Shown here: in pieces, positions 17,252 to 24,918 of the stretch
Layout: the number at the start of each line of letters is the position of its first letter
Position numbering within the stretch: position 1 is the stretch's first letter
NCBI GenBank assembly: GCA_963813375.1
Contig: CAWEYT010000017.1
Coordinates: forward strand, 186,001-250,000
Direction: 5' to 3'
DNA length: 64,000 nt
Origin: DASTFY01 sp963813375
GTDB taxonomy: Bacteria > Actinomycetota > Acidimicrobiia > Acidimicrobiales > Ilumatobacteraceae
Notes under the pieces: model-generated
Told to the model about the DNA's origin: nothing
Seen by the model: only the letters and a program-made list of their open reading frames with translations
Databases searched by the model: none
Position numbers and translations under genes: made by a program

Positions 17252-18193
17252 TCAGTGGAGGGCGACGGTGGTGATGCCGACGGCGCCCGCGGCCTGCTTG
17301 GCGTGGTAGCTCGAGCGGGTGAGCGGGCTGGCTTCGACATGGCCGAGCCCGAGCGCTTCGCCCGCCGCCTTCAGGGCCGTGAACTCCTCGGGCCGGACCC
17401 AGCGGGCGACAGGCAGGTGGTTGGTCGTCGGCCGCAGGTACTGGCCGAGCGTCACGATGTCGACCCCGATGCCGGCCAGGTCGGCGAGCGCGCCGCGCAC
17501 CTCGTCCTCGGTCTCGCCCATGCCGAGGATCAACCCGGACTTGGTGGTCAGACCGGCCGCCTTGGCCCGGGCGAGCACGCCGAGGCTGCGGGCGTACCCG
17601 GCTGACGGACGCACCGCCCGCTGGAGGCGGGCCACGGTCTCGAGGTTGTGGTTGAGCACATCGGGGCGCACCTCGAACAGCACGTCGAGCGCCGACGGCG
17701 TCGCCCTTGGCGTCGCTGATCAGCGTCTCCACGATCGCCTGCGGGCGCCGGCGGCGGATGGCGAGCACGGTCTCGGCCACGAGACCGAGACCTCCGTCGG
17801 CCAGGTCGTCCCGGGCCACCATCGTCAGCACCGCGTGATCGAGCGCCAGGCGGTCGACTGCCTCGGCCACCCGCTCCGGCTCCGTCTCGTCGACCGCTCC
17901 GCGGCTTCCGGGTGTCGACGAGGCAGAACCCGCACGCCCGCGTGCAGCGCTCGCCGAGCACCATGAACGTCGCCGTGCCGTCGGCCCAGCAGTCGGAGAG
18001 GTTCGGGACAGCCCGCCTCCTCGCACACGGTGACGAGGCCGAGCTCCCGCACAGAGCGCTTCAGCGCCAACACCTCGGGCCCGTGGTGCACCTTGGGCCG
18101 CAACCAGTCCGGTTTGCGGGTGGAGATCTGGAGCCCACCGACGACGCCGGCCTGCTCCAGGCGACCCTGCAGGTGCTGGGATGCGTCCCGCAC
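17252..18193 (-). CDS. lipA: Lipoyl synthase, three frameshifts
   Basis: Lipoyl synthase is a radical-SAM enzyme inserting two sulfurs into protein-bound octanoate. With GTG 18193 as start and three one-base insertions removed (near 18003, 17901 and 17697), the protein is 312 residues, the expected length. Order: RKPDWLRPKVHHGPEV, auxiliary-cluster cysteines (VCEEAGCPNLSDCW), the radical-SAM CxxxCxxC motif (ERCTRACGFCLVDTRKP), ARDDLADGG, LISDAKGDA, FEVRPDVLNHNLETV, KSGLILGMGETEDEV and the terminal EASPLTRSSYHAKQ with its conserved Ser. The reading frame runs in from lipB without a stop, so these may be one fused polypeptide. It is the last gene of the lpdA-E2-lipB-lipA unit. Confidence 0.88.
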
Positions 18194-18949
18194 GACGGTG
18201 CCCGCCCCCTGGCCTCGCGAGAACGCCGACAGGTCGCTCGGCCGGTGCCGCCAGGCCACGTCCTGGCGCTCCGTCACCCCGCCACCCCACGCGTCGGCCG
18301 CCCTCGCCGACACGGCGTCGACCACGTCTCGCATGGTGACGGGCAGGCCCTCGGCCTCCAGCGACGTCACCGCCTTGCCCACGATGCCGCACGGGATGAT
18401 GTGGCCGAACATCGACAGGTCCGTGGTGACGTTGAGGGCGAAGCCGTGCATGGTCCGCCCTCGGCTGAGACGGACCCCGACCGCCGCCACCTTGCGCGGA
18501 TGGTCGCCATCGGGATCGAGCCACACGCCGGGGAACCCGCGCAGGCGACCGGCACCGGGCAGGCCGAGATCGGCGAGGGCGTCGATGAGCACCTGCTCGA
18601 CCGTCTGCACGTAGGCCACGGTGTCGGCCAGACCACCGCCGGAACCCCGCTTGGGCGGCAGGCTCAGGACGGGGTAGCCCACGAGCTGCCCCGGCCCGTG
18701 ATAGGTGACGTCGCCACCGCGGTCGGTCCGCACGAGCTCGGCGCCGACGTCGGCGGGGTCGGCCAGCACGTTGTCCGTCGACGCCCGCACCCCGAGCGTG
18801 TAGACGGGCGGGTGCTCCAGCAGCAGCAGGTGCTGCTCCCGACCGTGCTCGAACAGGCCCCGCTGCAGCGCCAGCGCCTCGTCGTAGGGCACCCGCCCCA
18901 GCCAGCGGACGCGCAACGGCCCGGCTAGGTCAAGGCTGCGTTGCCGCAC
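18194..18949 (-). CDS. lipB: Lipoyl(octanoyl) transferase, reads into lipA
   Basis: LipB transfers octanoate from acyl carrier protein to the lipoyl-domain lysine. From GTG 18949 the protein shows YDEALALQRGLFEH, LLLEHPPVYTLGVRA, the catalytic lysine/cysteine-site motifs DRGGDVTYHGPGQLVGYPVL and HGFALNVTTDLSMFGHIIPCGI, and DVVDAVSARAADA near residue 220. LipB proper is complete by about 18260, but no stop follows: the frame continues through WRHRPSDLSAFSRGQGAG straight into LipA. The boundary at 18194 is therefore conventional (the internal lipA GTG). It begins 6 bases after the E2 stop, so it is cotranscribed with the E2 it lipoylates. Confidence 0.85.
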
Positions 18950-18954
18950 GGCGG

Positions 18955-20568
18955 TCAGAGCTCGGCGCTCCAGTCCCGGGTCTCGAGGGTCGTCTTGACC
19001 TCGTGCAGGAAGTTCGCCGCGTACGCGCCGTCGAAGGCGCGGTGGTCCCAGCTCATGGCCAGGTTCCCCACGGGATGGATGGCGATGCCCTCGCCACCGT
19101 CGGCCAGATCCACGACCACGGGCCTGCGGATGATGGCGTCCGTCGAGACGATGGCCACCTGGGGCTGGTTGATGATCGGTGCCGTGAGGACCGAGCCCGC
19201 GGAGCCGTTGTTGGACACGGTGAACGTGCCCCCCTGGATCTCGTCCGGGCTCAGCTTCCGGGACTTGGCCCGACCGGCCAGGTCGCTGATCTCGCGGGCG
19301 ATGGCCCGCAGGCGCTTGGTCTCCGCGTCACGGACCAGGGGGACCAGGAGGCCCTGGTAGTCGAGGTCGACGGCGATGCCGAGGTCGATGTACCGGTGGA
19401 CGATCAGCTCCTTCTCCCCGACGCTGGCGTTGAGGTGGGGGAACTGGGCGAGGGCGTCGACGAGGGCCCGGCAGATGAAGGGCAGGTAGGTGAGGCTGAA
19501 GCCCTCGCTCGCCTTCCACTCGGACTTCACGGCCGACCGGGTGCGGTCGACGTTGGCGAAGTCGACCTCCACCACGCTGAAGGCGTGGGGCGTGACGGCC
19601 TTCGACATGATCATGTGATCGCCGGTCAGCTTGCGGATCTTCGACAGGCGGACCGACTCGTCGCGGGAGGCCGCCTGCGCGGCCGGTGCGGCAGCCGCCG
19701 CTGGCGCAGGAGCCTGGGCAGCGGGAGCGGGGGCCGCCGGAGCCGCGGCGGCAGGCGGGGCCGCGGCAGCAGCCGCGGGCGGCGGTGCCGCCTGGGCCGG
19801 CGGCGGAGCAGCCTGGGCGGCCGGAGCAGCTTGTGGCGCCGGCGCGGCCGCCCCTCCGCCCCGCTCGATGTGGGCGAGCACGTCCTCGCGGGTGATGCGG
19901 CCGCCGGTACCGGTACCGGTGATGGCGCCGGGATCGAGGCCGTACTCGTTGACCAGGCGCCGTACCACCGGCGAGAGCAGGCGGTTGTCGGACGCACCGT
20001 CCGTGGCCTGGGGGACCGGCGGCATGGGCTCGGGCGCCGGCACGGGCCCTGGCGTGGGTGGGGCCGGCGGTGGTGCCGGCGGCTCGGGAGTTGGACCGGG
20101 CGGCGCGGGGGCCGGGCCGGGCTGGGGCTGCGGAACGGGCTCCGGCGCCGGGATCGGCTCGGGCTGCGGAACGGGCTCCGGAGCGGGCGCCGGCGGCTCG
20201 GGCTGCGGAGCGGGAGCAGGTTGCGGCGCAGGCTGGGGCTCCGGCGTGGGGACGGAGGCTGCTTCCGCCGGCGCCTCGGCGGTGCCGGTCGCGGCATCGG
20301 CGGCACCGGCGCCGTCCGCGGCGGCGTCCGCAGCACCATCGCCCACGACGGCGATCACCGAACCGACGGACACGGTGTCGCCCTCGTTGACCCGGATCTC
20401 GAGCACGGTGCCGGCGATGGGCGACGGCACTTCCGTGTCGACCTTGTCCGTCGACACCTCGAAGAGCGGCTCGTCGAGCGCGACGGAGTCGCCCACGGCC
20501 TTGAACCATTTGGTGATGGTGCCCTCGGTGACCGTCTCACCGAGTTGGGGCAGGGTCACGTCGGCCAT
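18955..20568 (-). CDS. sucB: 2-oxoacid dehydrogenase E2 (dihydrolipoyllysine succinyltransferase type)
   Basis: A 537-residue E2 core subunit. Domain order: one lipoyl domain (residues 1-77; MADVTLPQLGETVTEGTI, lipoylated Lys in EVSTDKVDTEVPSP), a very long Pro/Ala/Glu linker of about 110 residues, a peripheral-subunit-binding domain (SPVVRRLVNEYGLDP...GRITREDVLAHI), a second Ala/Pro linker, and the acyltransferase domain ending with catalytic MSWDHRAFDGAYAANFL (HRAFDG for the usual HRxxDG). ATG 20568 overlaps the lpdA stop. The succinyl versus branched-chain assignment rests on overall similarity to actinobacterial SucB-type E2s and is uncertain. No E1 gene is adjacent. Confidence 0.88.
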   Translation of the reverse strand: MADVTLPQLGETVTEGTITKWFKAVGDSVALDEPLFEVSTDKVDTEVPSPIAGTVLEIRVNEGDTVSVGSVIAVVGDGAADAAADGAGAADAATGTAEAPAEAASVPTPEPQPAPQPAPAPQPEPPAPAPEPVPQPEPIPAPEPVPQPQPGPAPAPPGPTPEPPAPPPAPPTPGPVPAPEPMPPVPQATDGASDNRLLSPVVRRLVNEYGLDPGAITGTGTGGRITREDVLAHIERGGGAAAPAPQAAPAAQAAPPPAQAAPPPAAAAAAPPAAAAPAAPAPAAQAPAPAAAAAPAAQAASRDESVRLSKIRKLTGDHMIMSKAVTPHAFSVVEVDFANVDRTRSAVKSEWKASEGFSLTYLPFICRALVDALAQFPHLNASVGEKELIVHRYIDLGIAVDLDYQGLLVPLVRDAETKRLRAIAREISDLAGRAKSRKLSPDEIQGGTFTVSNNGSAGSVLTAPIINQPQVAIVSTDAIIRRPVVVDLADGGEGIAIHPVGNLAMSWDHRAFDGAYAANFLHEVKTTLETRDWSAEL

Positions 20569-21977
20569 CAGACGTTCAGGCTCCTTCCAGTGAGCGAGAG
20601 CATCGTCTCGCCGAACAGCTCCGAGAGGCTCGGATGGGGCTGGAGGTACTCCGCCACCTCGGCCACCGTCGCCTCCCAGTTCACGGCCAGGTAGCCCTGG
20701 CCGAGTTGCTCGGTCACCCACGGCCCGACCATGTGGACTCCCAACACCTGACCGGCCGTACCTTCGGGCGTCTTCTTGGCGATCACCTTCACGAGCCCCT
20801 CGGTGTCACCGATGATCTTGGCCCGGCTGTTGGCCCGGAACTGGTGCTTGCCGACGACCACGTCGAGGCCGGCCGCCGCCGCCGACTCCTCCGAGTGACC
20901 GGCCCAGGCCACCTCCGGGAAGCAGTAGATGGCCCAGGGCACCCGGTCGTACATGACGGGCACCGGGCTCTCGCCGAGCATGTCCTTCACCGCCACGATG
21001 GCCTCGGCGTAGCCGACGTGGGCCAGCTGGGGGCCGTCGATCAGGTCGCCGAGTGCGTAGACACCGGGCTCGGCCGTCCGGCAGTACTCGTCGACCACCA
21101 CGAAGCCCCGCTGGTCGACCACGACCGCTGTCCCGGTCAGGCCGAGCTCGTCGGCGTAAGGCCGGCGCCCGACGGACACCACGACGGCGTCGACCTCGAG
21201 GTTCTCGCCCTCGCCGAAGTGGACGGTCGTCCCGCCCTCGTCGTTCGGCGTGTGGCCGTTGACCATCACCCCCGTCTTGATCTCGATCCCCCGCTTCTTG
21301 AACGCCCGCACCACCACGTTGGCGACGTCGTTGTCGAGCCCGGGCAGGATCTTGGGCAGACCTTCGAGGATCGTCACCTTCGACCCGAGGTCGGAGAACG
21401 CGGAGGCGAACTCGCAGCCGATGGCACCGCCGCCGATGACAGCCATGCGAGGGGGGATGCGGTCGAGCATCAGGACCTCGTCCGAGGTCATGATCGGACC
21501 GCCCACCTCGAAGCCGGGGATCAGTCGTGGCGCCGAGCCCGACGCCAGGATCACATGGCGGGCCTGCACCGTGGTGGTCGAGCCGTCCGCCCCTTTCACG
21601 GAGACCGTGCGCTCCGGTCCGAGCGATCCGGTGCCCTCGTAGGAGGTGATCTTGCGACTGCGGATCAGACCGGAGAGGCCTTTCCACACCCCTTCGACGA
21701 TCGTCTGCTTGCGAGCCTGGCTGACGGCGAAGTCGACGGGCGGTGAACCGGCGTCGATGCCGAAGTCCTTGGCGTGGGCGACATGGCGGTTGACGGCGGC
21801 CGTCTCCAGGAAGGCCTTGGCCGGGATGCACCCGCGGTGCAGGCACGTGCCGCCCACCTTCCCCTTCTCGACCAGCGCCACCGACAACCCCGCGGACGCC
21901 CCGTACAGCGCGGCGGCGTACCCGCCGGGGCCTCCGCCGATGATCACGAGATCCAGCTGCTCGGCCGTGGGGATCAC
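20568..21977 (-). CDS. lpdA: Dihydrolipoyl dehydrogenase (E3)
   Basis: A flavoprotein disulfide reductase of about 469 residues that reoxidises dihydrolipoamide with NAD. FAD motif DLVIIGGGPGGYAAALYGASAG, redox-active disulfide GGTCLHRGCIPAK, NAD motif MAVIGGGAIGCEFASAF, FAD ribityl site GVYALGDLIDGPQLAHVG, and the C-terminal interface with the catalytic pair HPSLSELFGETM (His/Glu on the partner subunit). I prefer GTG 21977, giving a start close to the first beta strand; the frame remains open to a GTG at 22028, which would add 17 residues. The stop overlaps the E2 start, so translation is coupled. The frame is intact. Confidence 0.92.
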   Translation of the reverse strand: MIPTAEQLDLVIIGGGPGGYAAALYGASAGLSVALVEKGKVGGTCLHRGCIPAKAFLETAAVNRHVAHAKDFGIDAGSPPVDFAVSQARKQTIVEGVWKGLSGLIRSRKITSYEGTGSLGPERTVSVKGADGSTTTVQARHVILASGSAPRLIPGFEVGGPIMTSDEVLMLDRIPPRMAVIGGGAIGCEFASAFSDLGSKVTILEGLPKILPGLDNDVANVVVRAFKKRGIEIKTGVMVNGHTPNDEGGTTVHFGEGENLEVDAVVVSVGRRPYADELGLTGTAVVVDQRGFVVVDEYCRTAEPGVYALGDLIDGPQLAHVGYAEAIVAVKDMLGESPVPVMYDRVPWAIYCFPEVAWAGHSEESAAAAGLDVVVGKHQFRANSRAKIIGDTEGLVKVIAKKTPEGTAGQVLGVHMVGPWVTEQLGQGYLAVNWEATVAEVAEYLQPHPSLSELFGETMLSLTGRSLNV

Positions 21978-22043
21978 CTCGTTCGGTGTGGTGTGGATGG
22001 ACCGGCGGTCAGGGTAGCGCCGCCGCACGACGGCCCGTTCTGG

Positions 22044-22502
22044 TCAGGTGACCTCGGGATCCAGGCGCCACAACGCCTGGTCCCCGTCGAGGCTGAACCC
22101 GATCGTCGCCGTGCCGCTGCCCCCGGGGAAGTCGACCTCGCACCTCGTGGTCTCGGCTCCCACGGGTATCGACGCGGGGCAGGCCGACGTCGCGTCGCCA
22201 GGGTCAACCGGTCGCTCGAGGTCGCCCCCGACGAGCAGGGTGAAACCGGAGCGCGGGACGGTGGTCGGTTCTCGCTCGGGCACAGCCAGACGGAAGGCGA
22301 CGGTGACGGTGGTCCGGGAGGGGTCCCTCTCGCTGGCTTCGATGACGACCGCCACGCTGCCGACGGTGGCAGGCTCTCCCTCGGCCAGCACCTCCACCGT
22401 GCGGTCGTCCGTGTCCGAGATGCGGAAGAGCTGGATGCCCCCGGCGACCAGGATGGCCAGGCCGCACAGGAGGGCGACGACGATCAGCTTGCGGGTGCTC
22501 AC
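22044..22502 (-). CDS. Membrane-anchored extracytoplasmic protein, unknown function
   Basis: A 152-residue protein from GTG 22502. A single N-terminal hydrophobic segment (KLIVVALLCGLAILVAGGI) acts as signal anchor. The remainder is a beta-sandwich-like domain with alternating hydrophobics (TVGSVAVVIEASERDP, RTTVTVAFRLAVPE, RSGFTLLVGG), resembling small immunoglobulin-like extracytoplasmic domains such as DUF4352, with two cysteines (SACPAS and TRCEVDF) that could form a disulfide. It is divergent from the TGA-containing thioredoxin-fold lipoprotein, whose start is only 62 bases away, so the two may share regulation and compartment. Function not recognisable. Confidence 0.65.
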   Translation of the reverse strand: MSTRKLIVVALLCGLAILVAGGIQLFRISDTDDRTVEVLAEGEPATVGSVAVVIEASERDPSRTTVTVAFRLAVPEREPTTVPRSGFTLLVGGDLERPVDPGDATSACPASIPVGAETTRCEVDFPGGSGTATIGFSLDGDQALWRLDPEVT

Positions 22503-22564
22503 GGCGTGGCGAGGATACGGAACGGCGCCCGGCACCGCCGACCCCATGACCGTAGAGTCCGAGC

Positions 22565-23080
22565 GTGGTCCGTCGACTCGCTGCCGTGCTGGCGGTGGCC
22601 GTCCTCGCCGGCTGCGGCGGCGCCGCGGACAGGGGATCGTCGACGGACGCCTCGATCGGAGCACAGGGCGCCGGGCCCGAAGTGCTGCGCTTCAGCGCGC
22701 CGATCGTCGGGGGTGGGCAGTTCGACGCATCGACCCTGGCCGGCCGACCCGCGGCGTTCTGGTTCTGGGCTCCCACTTGAAGCACGTGCAACCGTGAAGC
22801 CCCCTCGGTCGAGGAGGCCAACGTCGCTCACGGCGAGAAGGTCGACATCATCGGGGTCTCCTGGTACGGCAGCGACGGGTCCATGCAGGACTTCGAGGAT
22901 CGGCACGGTCTCACGTTCCCATCGCTTCGCGACAGCGACGGCTCGCTGTTCGCCCACTTCGGCGTCACCAACCAGCCGGCCTGGGTCTTCGTGTCGGCCG
23001 ACGGTACGGCGGACGTCGTCCCGGGCGCCCTCGCCGAAGACGAGCTCGCGGAGCGGTTGCAGGCCCTCGCAGCAGCCTGA
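22565..23080 (+). CDS. Thioredoxin-fold lipoprotein (MPT53/DsbE-like) with in-frame TGA at the first active-site Cys: probable selenoprotein
   Basis: From GTG 22565 the protein has a signal peptide and lipobox (VLAVAVLAGC), a short linker, then a thioredoxin fold like the mycobacterial secreted disulfide oxidoreductase MPT53/DsbE: FDASTLAGRPAAFWFWAPT, active site, REAPSVEEAN, VDIIGVSWYGSDGSMQDF, and the cis-Pro region NQPAWVFVSADGT. At 22778-22780, where the family has the first Cys of CxxC, the codon is TGA; it is followed in the same frame by STCNREAP. The reading frame is identical before and after, giving 171 residues with one recoded position (U-S-T-C). A hairpin with a GGUC loop follows. 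Selenocysteine insertion is the best explanation; a TGC-to-TGA error or nonsense mutation is the alternative. Confidence 0.8.
22778..22818 (+). promoter_or_regulatory. UGA codon plus bacterial SECIS-like hairpin
   Basis: The TGA at 22778-22780 is followed by a stem: left strand 22799-22806 (GCCCCCTC), loop GGTC 22807-22810, right strand 22811-22818 (GAGGAGGC). Seven of eight positions pair, with one C-A mismatch. The loop begins 27 bases after the TGA, inside the known range for bacterial SECIS elements, and GGUC is the SelB contact sequence in the apical loop of the E. coli fdhF SECIS. Confidence 0.65.
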
Positions 23081-23106
23081 CCGAGCGCCTGGCAGACTCG
23101 TCGTCG

Positions 23107-23463
23107 ATGGGACTGCGTGACATCGGCAAGCGGCTCAAGGCCTCGGTGGAGGAGCTGGACAACGCCCGGCTGCAGGGACGGTTCGTCGGCAAGGAGCTGA
23201 CGCCCATCGAGGAGCTCCCGTTGCGCACGCCGATCCGCGTGGGGGGCGAGGTCACCCGGATGCGCATCACGCCCCGCTCGGGCACTCCTGCCCTCGAGGT
23301 GGTGGTGTGCGACGGCACGGGCGATCTCGTGGTGGTGTTCACCGGTCGGCGGACCATCGGTGGCATGGGGAACGGGCGCGGCGTCCTGTTCGAGGGCGTC
23401 GCCCACCAGGAGCGAGGGCGGCCGGTCCTGCTCAACCCGGCCTACACGCTGCTGCCGACGTAG
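23107..23463 (+). CDS. OB-fold nucleic-acid-binding domain protein
   Basis: A 118-residue protein made almost entirely of one OB-fold: TPIRVGGEVTRMRITPRSGTPALEVVVCDGTGDLVVVFTGR is the strand 1-4 pattern seen in tRNA-anticodon-type and single-strand-binding OB domains. A short helical N-terminus precedes it (GLRDIGKRLKASVEELDNARL). Actinobacteria keep this small OB gene next to the TrkA pair and APC permease (compare Rv2694c beside ceoB/ceoC in M. tuberculosis), and that neighbourhood is preserved here. The molecular role is not established. It converges on the TrkA pair, 19 bases apart, and follows the thioredoxin-fold gene by 26 bases. Confidence 0.85.
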   Translation: MGLRDIGKRLKASVEELDNARLQGRFVGKELTPIEELPLRTPIRVGGEVTRMRITPRSGTPALEVVVCDGTGDLVVVFTGRRTIGGMGNGRGVLFEGVAHQERGRPVLLNPAYTLLPT

Positions 23464-23482
23464 GCCGGGGCTCAGGGCCCGA

Positions 23483-24154
23483 TCAGGCCCCGGTGAGGAT
23501 GGCCCTGACCTCGTCCTCGGACTCGCTGGTCACGAGGACGATGACCTCGTCGCCGGCGCGGATCATGGTGTCGCCCCGGGGCACGACGATCCGCTCCTGG
23601 CGCACGATGGCGACGACGGTCGCGTCGCGCGGCAGGCCGAGCTCCACGATCTCCTTGTCCGCCGCGGGCGAACCCTCGGCCAGCGTCACCTCGGCCAGCC
23701 GGGCCTTGCCGCCCTCGAACGACAGCAACCGCACGAACGACCCCACCGACACCGCCTCCTGTACGAGGGCGGTGATCAGGTGGGGGGTCGAGACGGCGAC
23801 GTCGACCCCCCAGAGCTGGTTGAACATCCACTCGTTCTTCGGATTGTTCACACGGGCAACGACACGCGGGACTCCGAACTCCTGCTTGGCGAGGAGTGAG
23901 ATCACCAGGTTGTCCTCGTCGTCGCCGGTCACGGCGGCGACGACGTCGGCCTTGTCGACCTGGGCCTCGGTCAGCCGGGTGGCCTCGCAGGCGTCGGCCT
24001 CCAGCCAGGACACGCCGGCCGGTTCGCCCGAGCGCTCGGCCGACCGCACGACCGCAGGGTCGTTGTCGAGGATCAGGACCTCGTGCTTGGCCTCGCTGAG
24101 CTGCTCGGCGATGAAGCGCCCGACCGAGCCGCCGCCGGCGATGACGACACGCAT
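23483..24154 (-). CDS. ceoC: TrkA-type potassium uptake regulator, CeoC-like
   Basis: A 223-residue cytosolic protein made of an RCK_N Rossmann domain (VVIAGGGSVGRFIAEQL, with the acidic LILDNDP that selects NAD) and an RCK_C domain from about residue 140 (EVTLAEGSPAADKEIVELGL...RGDTMIRAGDEVIVLVTSE). Such proteins gate K+ channels or transporters in response to nucleotides. ATG 24154 overlaps the stop of the upstream TrkA gene (ATGA), so the two are translationally coupled and likely form a heteromer, as CeoB/CeoC do in mycobacteria. No Trk/Ktr membrane subunit is adjacent; the APC permeases upstream are candidates. The frame is intact. Confidence 0.9.
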   Translation of the reverse strand: MRVVIAGGGSVGRFIAEQLSEAKHEVLILDNDPAVVRSAERSGEPAGVSWLEADACEATRLTEAQVDKADVVAAVTGDDEDNLVISLLAKQEFGVPRVVARVNNPKNEWMFNQLWGVDVAVSTPHLITALVQEAVSVGSFVRLLSFEGGKARLAEVTLAEGSPAADKEIVELGLPRDATVVAIVRQERIVVPRGDTMIRAGDEVIVLVTSESEDEVRAILTGA

Positions 24155-24822
24155 CAGTGGGCTCCTCGCGACGGGCCGGCCGCCAGCGCGGCATCGACGT
24201 CGGCCAGCGCGTCGCTGGCCACGGCCAGGTACACCACGTCGCCGTCCTGGGCGACGAGGTCCGAGTTGAGCACCTGCGCCACACCGAGCCGCCCGACCGC
24301 CGCCACCCGCACCCGTCCCGGCTCCTCGAGGTCGGACAGCCGGTGGCCCGACCACGACCCGGCGATCGTGCGCTCCACGAGCGACACCCGCGCACTCGGA
24401 TCGATCCACTCCACCGCGGCCTCGCTGGGCAGGATGCGACGCATCACCCGCTCCGTCGTCCACGCCACGGTGGCCACGGTGGCGATGCCGAGGCGCTGAT
24501 AGATGGCCGCCCGGCGGGGGTCGTAGATGCGAGCCACCACGTTCTCGATGCCGAACGTCTCCCGGGCCACCCGGGCGATGAGGATGTTCGAGTTGTCGCC
24601 GTTCGTGACCGCGGCCAGTGACGCCGCCTGCTCGATGCCGGCCTCCTTGAGCCGGTCGCGGTCGAACCCGATGCCGTTGATGATCTGGCCGCTGAACTCG
24701 GCCGGGAGGCGGGCAAAGGCCTCGGGCCGCTTGTCGATGATCGCCACCGTGTGACCGCCTTCGGTGAGGCTGCGGGCGAGCGCCGAGCCCACCCGGCCAC
24801 AACCGACTATCACGACGTGCAC
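24154..24822 (-). CDS. ceoB: TrkA-type potassium uptake regulator, CeoB-like
   Basis: A 222-residue RCK protein. GTG 24822 is chosen because GGAGGAGG lies about six bases before it and the Rossmann strand starts at once (VHVVIVGCGRVGSALARSL; NAD-selecting Asp in VAIIDKRPEAF). RCK_C follows from about residue 135 (VSLVERTIAGSWSGHRLSDLEEPG...AQDGDVVYLAVASD). A second, similar copy follows with a 4-base overlap. A longer start at 24861 (MPTHASERG) is possible but would bury the ribosome binding site. It is divergent from the first APC permease across 96 bases, the arrangement conserved in actinobacteria. Confidence 0.9.
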   Translation of the reverse strand: MHVVIVGCGRVGSALARSLTEGGHTVAIIDKRPEAFARLPAEFSGQIINGIGFDRDRLKEAGIEQAASLAAVTNGDNSNILIARVARETFGIENVVARIYDPRRAAIYQRLGIATVATVAWTTERVMRRILPSEAAVEWIDPSARVSLVERTIAGSWSGHRLSDLEEPGRVRVAAVGRLGVAQVLNSDLVAQDGDVVYLAVASDALADVDAALAAGPSRGAH

Positions 24823-24918
24823 TCGGCGTCCTCCTCCGCGCTCGCTGGCGTGGGTCGGCATCCTACCCAGGGTGTCCGGACAGGCCCGATGGGCTCGGCT
24901 GTGCGAAAGTGCGGGCCG

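Noticed and set aside
22565..22780. Reading the thioredoxin-fold gene as an ordinary nonsense pseudogene
   Set aside because: The frame stays open and conserved for 100 residues after the TGA, the stop hits exactly the redox Cys, and a SECIS-like hairpin follows. Selenocysteine explains all three; read-level proof is still lacking.
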